Of a DNA stretch of 60,546 nucleotides, positions 1 through 8,324 are shown piece after piece. Source of the stretch: JBNFVY01 sp049943335 (GTDB lineage Bacteria > Pseudomonadota > Alphaproteobacteria > Rhodobacterales > Rhodobacteraceae); NCBI RefSeq assembly GCF_049943335.1, contig NZ_JBNFVY010000015.1, positions 1 through 60,546 on the forward strand, written 5' to 3'. Every line of letters begins with the position of its first letter. Within the stretch, counting starts at the first letter, position 1. A program made the position numbers and the translations under genes. Under the pieces are notes generated by a model. The model saw only the letters and a list, made by a program, of their open reading frames with translations, was not told the origin of the DNA and made no database searches.

Positions 1-50
1 TTTCCCATTCAGACGCCACCGCGCGCCACACAAACCGAAAGTCGACCCGC

Positions 51-311
51 ATGAATCGCAAAACCGACCCCGTGTCCGCAGACCTCAAGCGCATCCCCGG
101 CCTCTATCGCCGCTGGGAGCTGCCGGAAATCCTGAAGGACCAGCGCGCCTATCGCATCGAAAATGCCGGTGCCCACCAGGATGGCACGCCTCTCGTGGCG
201 GTCTACGCCGACGCCGATGCGGGCCAGCGAGACGACCAGCACAACGCCTCAACCACGGACACCGAAGCAGCTTCTCGCCCTGCTGGGACGATGTCGCGGC
301 GGCCTGAGTAG
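51..311 (+). CDS. small hypothetical phage protein
   Basis: An 86-residue ORF with ATG start and TAG stop, directly upstream of and codirectional with the phage replication genes. The N-terminal half has a mixed, charged composition like a folded small protein. The C-terminal third is rich in Asp, Ala, Ser and Thr and is probably disordered. No Shine-Dalgarno sequence is visible before the ATG, so the start is uncertain. I recognise no family or motif. Its position suggests a prophage early gene, but it could be a spurious ORF in GC-rich DNA. Confidence 0.45.
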   Translation: MNRKTDPVSADLKRIPGLYRRWELPEILKDQRAYRIENAGAHQDGTPLVAVYADADAGQRDDQHNASTTDTEAASRPAGTMSRRPE

Positions 312-329
312 GGGCCAGAGGAGGAGACC

Positions 330-683
330 ATGTTGATGCAACATCCGCCATTCACCACCGTTCGCTCAATCCGCCCGCTCACGGAGATCGAGTTTGCCGC
401 TTGGGTCGCGCAGGCCGTGCCCGGTGACCGGCTCGAATACCATCGCGGCTTTCTGGTTCTCGATACGTTTGCGCTTTTCACCAAGCTCGACGACCGGGGC
501 CTAACCGAACTCGCAAAGCTTGGATCACGCGCCTTTTGGGCCGCGGAACAGGGCCTCGTGCATCTGGTGCAACAGCGGATCGCTCCGGACCAGTTCGCCT
601 ACATCGCCGTTGCGCGCCCCAAGCCAAAAGCCGCCGCTGCCTCGCTCTCCGAGCTGCTGCTCGCCGAGCGTGAGGCCGCGTGA
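330..683 (+). CDS. hypothetical phage early protein
   Basis: A 117-residue protein preceded by a strong purine-rich ribosome binding site (GGAGGAGA at about 319-326). The composition is that of a folded protein with alternating hydrophobic and charged residues and an Ala/Glu-rich C-terminal helix. There are no membrane segments, signal peptide or recognisable motif. Its TGA stop overlaps the possible start of the next gene, which indicates translational coupling in the early operon. The gene is likely real because of the ribosome binding site and operon position. The function is unknown; roles in host takeover or replication control are only inference from location. Confidence 0.7.
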   Translation: MLMQHPPFTTVRSIRPLTEIEFAAWVAQAVPGDRLEYHRGFLVLDTFALFTKLDDRGLTELAKLGSRAFWAAEQGLVHLVQQRIAPDQFAYIAVARPKPKAAAASLSELLLAEREAA

Positions 684-727
684 TGCCCGCCTTCCAATCC
701 TTTTTCACCGATCACGGAGACCCCTTC

Positions 728-1216
728 ATGCCGTTCCCCGAGAACACCCCCACGCCCGACGACCTGCCGTCCCTCAGCGCGGCCGAGATCGCGGCGCTGC
801 CGGTCGAGTTGCTGGCAATTCTGCAGTGCGAGATCGACGAGCGTCTGAAGCGCGACAAAGCGGCCAAGACCCGCTTCGATGCCGGGTTGGCTGTCCGCTA
901 CGCCAGTCGTGCCGCCGAGGAACGCCAGGCAGCTGGCAAAGATACCGGCACGGTCCGGTTCGACGATGGTGATTTCACCGTGGTCGCCGACCTGCCGAAG
1001 CGGGTGGATTGGGACCAGGCACAGCTTGGTGACGTGGTCGAACGCATCCGCGCCTCCGGTGATGACCCCGCGCAATATGTCGATATCGCGATCAAGGTCC
1101 CGGAGCGGAAATACAGCGCTTGGCCCGATGGCATTCGCGCCAGCTTCGAGTCCGCGCGCACGGTCCGCGTTGGCGCCTTGAAGGTCACGCTGAAGGCGCA
1201 GGGGGCAGACGAATGA
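728..1216 (+). CDS. hypothetical phage protein upstream of AAA ATPase
   Basis: The frame is open from a GTG/ATG pair at 680/683, overlapping the previous stop. The ATG at 728 is preferred because GGAGA at 716-720 lies seven bases upstream; this gives a 162-residue protein. It is acidic and Ala-rich, with a helical middle containing many Arg and Lys residues and a C-terminal part of probable strands. No catalytic motif is visible. Its stop overlaps the ATG of the AAA ATPase gene (ATGA), so the two are translationally coupled. That coupling suggests a partner or accessory factor for the recombination ATPase, but this is inference. I do not recognise the family. Confidence 0.7.
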   Translation: MPFPENTPTPDDLPSLSAAEIAALPVELLAILQCEIDERLKRDKAAKTRFDAGLAVRYASRAAEERQAAGKDTGTVRFDDGDFTVVADLPKRVDWDQAQLGDVVERIRASGDDPAQYVDIAIKVPERKYSAWPDGIRASFESARTVRVGALKVTLKAQGADE

Positions 1217-2088
1217 GCCTCCCGATCATCAGCGCCGACGAACGTCTGGCCGAGCAGCGCGGTATCAAGGGCTGCATCTTCGGCAAGAGTGGAATTGGGA
1301 AAACCTCGCTGCTCTGGACCCTCGATCCCGAGCGCACGCTGTTCATGGATCTCGAAGCGGGCGACCTCGCCATCGAGGGCTGGGCCGGCGACAGCATCCG
1401 GCCGCGTACATGGACGGAATGCCGGGATTTCGCGGTGTTCATCGGTGGGCCGAACCCGGCGCTGCGCGACGAACAGCCCTACAGCCCGGCGCACTATGCC
1501 GCCGTGTGCGACCGCTTCGGCGATCCGGCGGCGCTCGACCGCTACGACACCATCTTTGTCGACTCGATCACCGTCGCGGGTCGGCTCTGCTTCGGCTGGT
1601 GCAAGGGCCAGCCCGAGGCGCTGTCGGAGAAGACCGGCAAGCCGGATGTCCGCGGCGCCTACGGGCTGCACGGGCGCGAGATGATCGGCTGGCTCACCCA
1701 TCTGCAGCACACGCGGGCCAAGAATGTCTGGTTCGTCGGGATCCTCGACGAGAAGCTCGACGACTTCAATCGCAAGATCTTCCAGCCGCAGATCGACGGC
1801 TCGAAGACCGGGCTCGAACTGCCAGGCATCGTCGACGAGGTGATCACCATGGCGGAACTGAAGGCCGATGGCGGCGATCCGTATCGCGCCTTTGTCTGCC
1901 ACACGATCAACCCCTGGAGTTTCCCGGCCAAGGACCGTTCGGGCCGTCTGGACCAAGTCGAAGAACCCCATCTCGGCCGCCTGATGGCCAAGATTCGGAC
2001 GGCTGCAACACCGGCATCCGACCGGCTGACCTACGCCCCACCGTCCGCCGATCCGGCGGCTGACGACCAATCCCAACCACAATCCTGA
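1213..2088 (+). CDS. phage AAA/RecA-like ATPase (Sak4-like)
   Basis: A 291-residue P-loop ATPase. The Walker A motif GKSGIGKT lies at residues 24-31 and a Walker B-like strand ending in Asp (IFVDS) follows about 90 residues later. The single-domain RecA/AAA layout resembles phage Sak4-type recombination ATPases, which help strand annealing during phage replication and repair. The C-terminal tail is Pro/Ala/Asp-rich and probably disordered. The ATG at 1213 overlaps the previous stop. The next gene encodes a possible single-strand DNA-binding partner and the one after a helicase, which fits a recombination module. I am sure it is an ATPase; the Sak4 label is by size, motif and context. Confidence 0.82.
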   Translation: MSLPIISADERLAEQRGIKGCIFGKSGIGKTSLLWTLDPERTLFMDLEAGDLAIEGWAGDSIRPRTWTECRDFAVFIGGPNPALRDEQPYSPAHYAAVCDRFGDPAALDRYDTIFVDSITVAGRLCFGWCKGQPEALSEKTGKPDVRGAYGLHGREMIGWLTHLQHTRAKNVWFVGILDEKLDDFNRKIFQPQIDGSKTGLELPGIVDEVITMAELKADGGDPYRAFVCHTINPWSFPAKDRSGRLDQVEEPHLGRLMAKIRTAATPASDRLTYAPPSADPAADDQSQPQS

Positions 2089-2107
2089 TCAGAAAAGGAG
2101 GTTCCCC

Positions 2108-2734
2108 ATGGGTTCCTGGAACGATTTCAACGACGCGCAGAGCAATACCAACCTCATCCCCAAGGGCACACTGGCCAAGGTGCGCCTGACCATCCGCCCC
2201 GGCGGCTTCGACGACGCCTCGCAGGGCTGGACTGGCGGCTATGCCACGCGCGGCTCCACCGGCGCGGTGTACCTCAACGGCGAGTTCACCGTGACCGAGG
2301 GGCAATATGCCCGGCGCAAGATCTTCACGCTGATCGGGCTGTATAGCCCGAAGGGGCCAGACTGGGCCAATATGGGCCGCAGCCTGGTGCGCGGTATGCT
2401 GAACTCGGCGCGCGGGATTTCCGACAAGGACATGTCGCCGGAAGCGCAGGCAGCACGGCGCATCAGCGGTTTCGCCGATCTCGACGGCATTGAGTTCGTC
2501 GCCCGCATCGACATCGGCACCGATGCCAGTGGCGACGACAAGAACGAGATCCGCAGCGCGGTCACGCCTGACCATCGCGATTATGCGCAGGTCATGGGAA
2601 CTGCACCCCTGCAGTTCAGTGGTAACGCCGGGCCGGGGGCCACTTCGCAGCAGAATGCTGTCGCCCCAACGTCCTCGTCCAATCCGCCAGCAGCCAACCC
2701 CGGTGCTCCCGGGCGGCCGAGCTGGGCCCAGTAA
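2108..2734 (+). CDS. phage protein, possible ssDNA-binding partner
   Basis: A 208-residue protein preceded by AGGAGG at about 2096-2102, a strong ribosome binding site. The first ~155 residues form a compact, Gly-rich, strand-rich region. The last ~45 residues are low-complexity Ala/Pro/Ser/Asn ending in a short polar tail. A beta-rich domain followed by a disordered tail is the layout of phage single-strand DNA-binding proteins, and the gene lies between a Sak4-like ATPase and a helicase. This assignment is inference: I see no diagnostic OB-fold motif and the tail does not end in the usual acidic cluster. It could be another DNA-metabolism accessory protein. Confidence 0.7.
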   Translation: MGSWNDFNDAQSNTNLIPKGTLAKVRLTIRPGGFDDASQGWTGGYATRGSTGAVYLNGEFTVTEGQYARRKIFTLIGLYSPKGPDWANMGRSLVRGMLNSARGISDKDMSPEAQAARRISGFADLDGIEFVARIDIGTDASGDDKNEIRSAVTPDHRDYAQVMGTAPLQFSGNAGPGATSQQNAVAPTSSSNPPAANPGAPGRPSWAQ

Positions 2735-2746
2735 GGGGGATCGGTC

Positions 2747-4429
2747 ATGCGCCTGCGTCCCCGCCAGAAAACCTTTGTCGAGCGCAGTGTTGCTGCGCTC
2801 GGCCAACACGGCAATACGCTCGGTGTGGCGCCCACCGGCGCGGGCAAAACGATCATGCTCTCGGCAGTCACCGGCGCGATGCTCGGTGATGGAGCCAAAG
2901 CTTGCGTGTTGGCGCATCGAGACGAGCTGACGGCGCAGAACCGCGCCAAGTTCCAGCGCGTGGTGCCGGAGGTATCCACCTCGGTGATCGATGCCACCGA
3001 AAAATCCTGGGGCGGCGACGTCACCTTTGCGATGGTGCCGACCCTGGCACGGGCCTCGAACCTGGCCGACATGCCGCGCCTCGACCTGCTTGTGATCGAC
3101 GAGGCACATCACGCGGTGGCGGACAGCTATCGCCGCATCATCAACCGGGTGCGTGACGCCAATCCCGACGCCCGCGTTTTCGGGGTGACGGCAACACCGA
3201 CCCGGGGAGACAAGAAAGGACTGCGCGAGGTCTTCGACAATGTCGCCGACCAGGTGCGTCTGGGTGAGTTGATTGCCTCGGGGCATCTCGTGCCGCCGCG
3301 CACCTTTGTCATCGATGTGGGCGTGCAGGAGGAATTGAAGTCGGTCCGCAAGACCAGTGCCGATTTCGACATGACCGAGGTGGCGGACATCATGGACCGC
3401 GCGCCGGTCACCGACGAGGTGATCCGCCACTGGCGCGAGAAGGCTGGTGACCGGCAGACCGTCGTCTTCTGTTCCACCGTCGCCCATGCCGAACACGTCA
3501 CTGAGGCATTTCGCGCCGCGGGGATCACGGCCGCGCTGATCCACGGCGATCTGGCGGCCGACACCCGCAAGTCCATCCTGACCGACTATGCGGCAGGCGA
3601 GATCCGCGTGATCGTCAATGTCGCCGTGCTCACGGAAGGCTGGGATCACCCGCCCACCTCCTGCGTCGTGCTGCTGCGGCCTAGTTCCTACAAATCCACC
3701 ATGATCCAGATGGTCGGTCGCGGGTTGCGCGCGGTCGATCCCGAAGAACACCCCGGCATCGTCAAGACCGACTGCGTGGTGCTGGATTTCGGGACATCGA
3801 GCTTGATCCACGGCACGCTGGAACAGGATGTCGATCTGGACGGCAAGATCGCCACCGGTGACGCCCCGACCAAATCCTGCCCCGCCTGCGCGGCGGAGAT
3901 ACCGCTCGCCGCCACTGAATGCCCGCTCTGCGGCGAGGTCTTGCTGCAGGACGAAGGCGAGACCGGGACGGACGCAGCGCCACTCTCAGGCTTTGTCATG
4001 ACCGAGATCGACCTGCTGAAGCGCTCCAGCTTCGCATGGGTCGATCTCTTCGGCGCAGATGACGCGCTAATGGCTACCGGCTTCACAGCCTGGGGCGGCA
4101 TCTTCTGGATGGACGGCGTCTGGTACGCCGTCGGCGGGGCCAAGGGCGCGCGGCCACGTCTGCTGGGCGTCGGCGAACGCACCGTCTGCCTCGCGCAGGC
4201 CGATGACTGGCTGAACACCCACGAAAGCGATGAAAGCGCCTTCAAGACAAAGGCGTGGCTGCGCCAGCCACCGACCGACAAGCAGCTGAAATATCTGCCA
4301 CCGAAATGCCGGCACGACTTCGGCCTCACGCGCTACCGCGCTTCGGTGCTGATGACCTTCGGCTTCAACAAACGCGCCATCCAGGCCGCCGTGAACGCGG
4401 TGGCCGGATTCGAACGGAGGGCGGCATGA
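2747..4429 (+). CDS. DEAD/DEAH-box SF2 helicase with zinc ribbon
   Basis: A 560-residue superfamily 2 helicase. Visible motifs in order are Walker A APTGAGKT at residues 28-35, DEAH at about 118-121, the S/T motif TATPTR about 30 residues later, and the motif VI arginine finger QMVGRGLR near 321-328. A CxxC...CxxC zinc ribbon follows at about 378-396, then a C-terminal domain typical of phage helicases of this class. It should unwind or remodel duplex DNA during phage replication or recombination. It follows the AAA ATPase and putative ssDNA-binding gene with short spacing in one operon. Confident as an SF2 helicase; the precise substrate is unknown. Confidence 0.93.
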   Translation: MRLRPRQKTFVERSVAALGQHGNTLGVAPTGAGKTIMLSAVTGAMLGDGAKACVLAHRDELTAQNRAKFQRVVPEVSTSVIDATEKSWGGDVTFAMVPTLARASNLADMPRLDLLVIDEAHHAVADSYRRIINRVRDANPDARVFGVTATPTRGDKKGLREVFDNVADQVRLGELIASGHLVPPRTFVIDVGVQEELKSVRKTSADFDMTEVADIMDRAPVTDEVIRHWREKAGDRQTVVFCSTVAHAEHVTEAFRAAGITAALIHGDLAADTRKSILTDYAAGEIRVIVNVAVLTEGWDHPPTSCVVLLRPSSYKSTMIQMVGRGLRAVDPEEHPGIVKTDCVVLDFGTSSLIHGTLEQDVDLDGKIATGDAPTKSCPACAAEIPLAATECPLCGEVLLQDEGETGTDAAPLSGFVMTEIDLLKRSSFAWVDLFGADDALMATGFTAWGGIFWMDGVWYAVGGAKGARPRLLGVGERTVCLAQADDWLNTHESDESAFKTKAWLRQPPTDKQLKYLPPKCRHDFGLTRYRASVLMTFGFNKRAIQAAVNAVAGFERRAA

Positions 4430-4432
4430 CCC

Positions 4433-4843
4433 ATGGCATCTTCACTCAAAATCACAGCCGAGGAGCGGCGGCGTCTCTGGCATCCGCGTGGCACGCTCTG
4501 TGCTGTCTGCCGGCAACCCACGCGTGGTTTTGGCTGGCGCGATCCGGTTCGTTCGAAGCGGCCCCGGCCATCGGTCTGGTTCTGCTCGATGCCCTGCCAG
4601 GGCTTCTGGACGCGTTTGGCGCGGGAGCGTTTTGCCATGGTTGATCTGACCGAAGAGGAACGCGCTGCCATCACTGCCACCCTGAAACGCGTCGCGCTGC
4701 TGTTGGAAGAGATCGGATGGCAGACCGCACTTGCCGATCTGACGGAGGCGCAGGTGCGGGCACTGATCGAGGAGGCAGTCGAGGGTTTCCGCGAGGCCAT
4801 GGCCGACATTGCCAAATCAAACGCGCCGGAGATCCCGTTTTGA
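4433..4843 (+). CDS. small zinc-finger-like phage protein
   Basis: A 136-residue protein starting three bases after the helicase stop. The N-terminal half has CxxC (LCAVC) and, about 25 residues later, a CSMPC pair, suggesting one structural zinc site. The C-terminal half is a strongly helical, Ala/Glu/Leu-rich segment. I recall small proteins of this kind (DUF6511-like) in Rhodobacteraceae prophages, but I am not certain of the number. Its stop overlaps the TTG start of the nuclease gene, so the two are coupled. The zinc site and its place between a helicase and a nuclease suggest a DNA-binding accessory factor; no activity can be assigned. Confidence 0.72.
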   Translation: MASSLKITAEERRRLWHPRGTLCAVCRQPTRGFGWRDPVRSKRPRPSVWFCSMPCQGFWTRLARERFAMVDLTEEERAAITATLKRVALLLEEIGWQTALADLTEAQVRALIEEAVEGFREAMADIAKSNAPEIPF

Positions 4844-5652
4844 CATTGGACTTCAATCACCGCCCGTCCACCGCCGACCGGATCAACGCGCTGGTCGACG
4901 CGGCCCTCATCGCCGAGCGCGAGGCCACGCCACCCCGGACCTATCTCGGCGCGTCCCGCCTCGGCCACGCCTGCGAACGCGCACTGCAATTCGAGTTTGC
5001 GGGCGCGCCGAAGGATGACGGTGCCGACTTCGGCGGGCAGACGTTGCGGATCTTCGCCATCGGTCATCAGCTCGAAGACCTGGCGATCCGCTGGCTGCGC
5101 GCCGCCGGGATCGATCTGGTGACCCAAAAGCGCGATGGCGGCCAGTTCGGATTCTCCGTCGCGGGCGGCCGGATCCGTGGGCATGTCGATGGGATCATCG
5201 CTGATGCCCCGGCAGCGCTTGGGTTTCGCATCCCGGCGCTCTGGGAATGTAAGACCATGAACGCGAAGAACTGGCGCGCCTGCGTAAAGGACGGTGTCAC
5301 GGTTTCCGAGCCCGTCTATGCCGCGCAGATCGCGATCTACCAGGCCTACATGGAGCCCTCGGTGCCGGGGATTTCGGCCGCACCGGCGCTGTTCACCGCG
5401 ATCAACAAGGACACCGCCGAGCTTCACCACGAGCTCGTGCCATTCGATGCCGATCTGGCGCAGCGCATGTCCGATCGCGGAGTGCGGATCCTGCAGGCCA
5501 CGGACGCAGGTGAGCTGCTGCCGCGCATCGCCGCTAACCGGGATTTCTTCGAATGCCGTTTCTGCGCCCACGCCGAGCGGTGTTGGGAGGTGAGCGGCGT
5601 CTCTGGAAACGCTCCAGTGGAGCGTTTCAGCCGCGAACGGGCGGAACCCTGA
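4840..5652 (+). CDS. PD-(D/E)XK exonuclease, Cas4/RecB-like
   Basis: A 270-residue RecB/Cas4-type nuclease. A Cys near the N-terminus (GHACERAL) and a C-terminal CRFCAHAERC cluster supply four cysteines for an Fe-S cluster. The catalytic core shows GHVDGII (metal-binding Asp) followed by WECKTMN (the E-x-K pair). Such phage nucleases resect DNA ends for recombination and often pair with ssDNA-annealing proteins, like those encoded just upstream. The most likely start is the TTG at 4840, overlapping the previous TGA; TTG 4846 is an alternative. An ATG at 4717 in frame would overlap the previous gene heavily and adds Gly/Arg-rich sequence with no family character. Confidence 0.88.
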   Translation: MTLDFNHRPSTADRINALVDAALIAEREATPPRTYLGASRLGHACERALQFEFAGAPKDDGADFGGQTLRIFAIGHQLEDLAIRWLRAAGIDLVTQKRDGGQFGFSVAGGRIRGHVDGIIADAPAALGFRIPALWECKTMNAKNWRACVKDGVTVSEPVYAAQIAIYQAYMEPSVPGISAAPALFTAINKDTAELHHELVPFDADLAQRMSDRGVRILQATDAGELLPRIAANRDFFECRFCAHAERCWEVSGVSGNAPVERFSRERAEP

Positions 5653-5654
5653 GC

Positions 5655-8048
5655 ATGACAGACGAGCCAGCCGACCCCGGAGAGAACACACCCATGCGCG
5701 ACGAAACGGAGCTCGATGGGCCCGAAGAGAACATCGTCCATTTCAACCCCTGGCGCGACTTCAACGACGCGGCCCCGCAAATCGATGTGTTCGGCGACGA
5801 GCCTGATCCGGAGCAAATCGCCCAGTTCATGCAGGTCGTCTTCGGCTATTGCGACGGGCTGATCCCGGTCCGCAGTTTCATCGACAAGGGTCAGGGCATC
5901 GATGGCCGTCCGCATAACATCTGGCTCGAGGCGGACCGGGCCGCCCCCGAGAAGATGGCGACCTTCGCAACATGGGCCTCGCGCGAGGGAGCAGCGGTCT
6001 ACGTGATCCCCGGCACCGTGGCCGCGTCCGGCCAGGCCAAGGCAGCGGAAATCCTGCAGATGCAAAACGTCGTGGTCGATCTCGACACCGGCGACATCGC
6101 TGCCAAGCGTGCGCACCTCGAACGCCACCTCGGCGCGCCGACCATGGTGGTGGAAAGCGGCGGCGTAACGCCCGAGGGCCAGCGGAAAGCTCACGTCTGG
6201 TGGATGCTGACCGAGCCTGCGGAAGGTGAAGACATCGCCCGTGTCTGCCGTCTGCGCGGTGACATTGCCGCCAAGGTCGGCGGTGACATGCATTTCCGCT
6301 CGGCCCACCAGCCCATCCGCGTGGCGGGCTCTGTCTATTACAAGAACAGCCTGAAAACGCAGGTGCGTATTGTCGAGCTGAACGCCGCCCACGAGCGTGA
6401 TCTGGACGAGTTCATCGAGGCGGTCTCCGACATGCTGCCCGCGCCGGGCGTGTCCCTGCAACCCGAGTTCACCCGAGCGGGCAAGCCCGCAATGGACGAT
6501 GTACTCGTCACCCCGGTGCGTGAGGGCGCGCAAGACGATTGGTCTCGCTTCGAGGGAGCATCCGCCGCGATCGGCCATTTCATCCGCATGGTCCACGAGG
6601 GACGGATGTCCAAGGACGAGGGTTGGGAAGGCATCTGTGGCTACAACGCCGCGATGCTGCGGCCCCAGTGGCCAGTAGAGCGGCTCAAACGCGAGTCCGA
6701 GCGGCTTTGGGACCGGCATGTCGAGAAATACGGCCCGCCGCTGATCCGGCTGGACTCCGGCCCACCGGGGCCACAGGAGATGCCTGCCTTCACGCTCGGC
6801 GCGCTGCTCGACGACCAGAGCCCCATGCCGGAGGACATCATTGCTCCGCGTGTGCTGACGCCAGGCGGGCTTCTGGTGCTGGGCGGCGCGCCCAAGGTGG
6901 GCAAGAGCGACCTTCTGATTTCCTGGCTCGTCTACATGGCGGCTGGCGTGTCATTCCTCGGGTTCACTCCGCCGCGGGCGCTACGCATTTTCTACCTTCA
7001 AGCGGAGATCCAGTATCACTATCTGCGCGAACGCCTGAAGCAGATTGCCCTGCCGCCAGAGGTGCTGGCCGCCGCGCGCGACACCTTCGTTGCGACGCCA
7101 AAGCTCAAGATGCTGCTCGACAACGAGGGCAGCGTGCGGGTCGCGCGCGCCGTGCAGACAGCGTTCCCGGAGGCACCGCCTGACATTCTCTGCGTGGACC
7201 CTATCCGCAACCTGTTCGACGGCGGGCCCGATGGTGGCGGCGAGAACGACAACACCGCCATGATGTTCTTCCTCAAGGAACGCGTCGAGGTGCTGCGAGA
7301 CCATATCGACCCCGATTGCGGGGTGATCCTGGTCCACCACACCAAGAAGCTCAGCAAGCAGCAGGTCAAAGACGATCCCTTCCTCGCGCTCTCAGGCGCC
7401 AGCGCGCTGCGCGGTTTCTATACCTCCGGCCTGATCCTGCACCGTCCAGACGAGGAGGCCCCGGAACGCAAGCTCGAGATCGAGCTCAGGAACGGACCTG
7501 CGCTTCCGGCCAAGCTGATCGACAAGGTCAACGGCCAATGGGTCGAGATCAACCCGATGAACGAGCGGTTGGTGCGTAAAGAGGTCGGGGCCAAACATGA
7601 CGCCGAGCGCAACCGCAAGCGCGATGTGATCCTCGACCTGCTTTTCGAGGAGGCCACCAGCGGGCAACTCTACACGACCATGCAGTTCGCCGAGGCCTTC
7701 GAGAACCAGAGTGGGCTTGGCAGCAAATACACCATCCGCGAACGGTTGAGTGTTCTGGCCACGAAGGGCCATGTTAAATTCCTGCGAGATGGCAGCGCCT
7801 TTGGCTATCCGAAGGTTCGATCCCGGTTCGGTTACCTCTGCGTCGATGGGATGCGGTTTCGCCCCGAAGAGCGTGTCGATCCGGAGACCGGAGAGGTCTT
7901 CGAAGACGCCGATCCCGTCCTTCCCAGCCACTACAAATGCCCCAATTCCGGGGTCTGCATGGACGTCGAAAACCCGGCCGTTTGGGTCTATCCGGAGACG
8001 GCTGCGGACGACGATTTGGGCTCACTAACTCCTAAGAGTGAGGCCTAA
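5655..8048 (+). CDS. phage primase-helicase (RepB-like primase + RepA-like AAA)
   Basis: About 797 residues from the ATG at 5655; ATG 5694, with GGAGAG just upstream, is a good alternative. The N-terminal third carries a RepB/archaeo-eukaryotic-type primase pattern: VVVDLDTG supplies the acidic pair, followed by a conserved His-containing strand (KAHVWW). The middle holds a RepA-like hexameric helicase with Walker A GAPKVGKSD, Walker B ILCVDPI, and VILVHHTKK typical of the AAA_25 fold. The C-terminus looks like a winged-helix domain. It would load and drive the phage replication fork. An iteron-like repeat cluster starts inside its 3' end, consistent with a replication initiator next to its origin. 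Confidence 0.88.
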   Translation: MTDEPADPGENTPMRDETELDGPEENIVHFNPWRDFNDAAPQIDVFGDEPDPEQIAQFMQVVFGYCDGLIPVRSFIDKGQGIDGRPHNIWLEADRAAPEKMATFATWASREGAAVYVIPGTVAASGQAKAAEILQMQNVVVDLDTGDIAAKRAHLERHLGAPTMVVESGGVTPEGQRKAHVWWMLTEPAEGEDIARVCRLRGDIAAKVGGDMHFRSAHQPIRVAGSVYYKNSLKTQVRIVELNAAHERDLDEFIEAVSDMLPAPGVSLQPEFTRAGKPAMDDVLVTPVREGAQDDWSRFEGASAAIGHFIRMVHEGRMSKDEGWEGICGYNAAMLRPQWPVERLKRESERLWDRHVEKYGPPLIRLDSGPPGPQEMPAFTLGALLDDQSPMPEDIIAPRVLTPGGLLVLGGAPKVGKSDLLISWLVYMAAGVSFLGFTPPRALRIFYLQAEIQYHYLRERLKQIALPPEVLAAARDTFVATPKLKMLLDNEGSVRVARAVQTAFPEAPPDILCVDPIRNLFDGGPDGGGENDNTAMMFFLKERVEVLRDHIDPDCGVILVHHTKKLSKQQVKDDPFLALSGASALRGFYTSGLILHRPDEEAPERKLEIELRNGPALPAKLIDKVNGQWVEINPMNERLVRKEVGAKHDAERNRKRDVILDLLFEEATSGQLYTTMQFAEAFENQSGLGSKYTIRERLSVLATKGHVKFLRDGSAFGYPKVRSRFGYLCVDGMRFRPEERVDPETGEVFEDADPVLPSHYKCPNSGVCMDVENPAVWVYPETAADDDLGSLTPKSEA

Positions 8049-8197
8049 CTCCTATGTCCTCCCTAACTCCTGTATCAATGAAATCAATGGCTTACTCCAC
8101 AAGAGGAGTTAGTGGGCTAACTCCTCCCCAACTCCTCCGAACTCCTATTTTCTCGTTCTTTATCAGCACGTTACCCACAAAAGAGGAGTTAGTGGGG
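8025..8197 (+). repeat. iteron-like repeat cluster (candidate phage origin)
   Basis: CTAACTCCT occurs on the + strand at 8025-8033, 8045-8053, 8063-8071 and 8117-8125, with shorter AACTCCT copies at 8130-8136 and 8140-8146. Its reverse complement AGGAGTTAG lies at 8104-8112 and 8184-8192. The two inverted copies sit in a longer shared context beginning CCACAA and ending AGTGGG (8097-8116 and 8175-8197). The first three direct copies are 20 and 18 bases apart. The intervening DNA is AT-richer than its surroundings. The cluster follows the primase-helicase gene with no credible coding sequence before the resolvase gene. This fits an iteron-type replication origin or an autoregulatory operator. 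Confidence 0.65.
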
Positions 8198-8201
8198 AAA
8201 G

Positions 8202-8222
8202 CCCCCATACTACGTATGGGGG
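8202..8222. other. GC-rich perfect hairpin beside the repeats
   Basis: CCCCCATAC at 8202-8210 and GTATGGGGG from 8214 form a 9-bp perfect stem with a TAC loop, directly after the last iteron-like copy. No T-tract follows, so it is not an ordinary intrinsic terminator. A second related CCCATACG sequence follows at about 8246-8254. It could be an origin structural element (priming hairpin) or a regulatory stem. The rest of the stretch up to about 8312 contains no convincing gene. Confidence 0.55.
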
Positions 8223-8324
8223 GCCAACCAGCAGGTTTGGCCCCATCCCATACGTCGTGGGGTATCCGCGCGCGGGCCGATCTGCCTCGCACCTTTCACC
8301 TTTCGAGCAGCAATGGAGATGACA

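Noticed and set aside
1907..3811. 634-codon minus-strand ORF across the helicase gene
   Set aside because: It is antisense to a clear SF2 helicase, rich in His, Arg and Gly, with no motifs. GC-rich genes commonly leave such open antisense frames.
8025..8197. CRISPR array
   Set aside because: Repeats are only 7-9 bases, occur in both orientations and have irregular spacing; no cas genes nearby.
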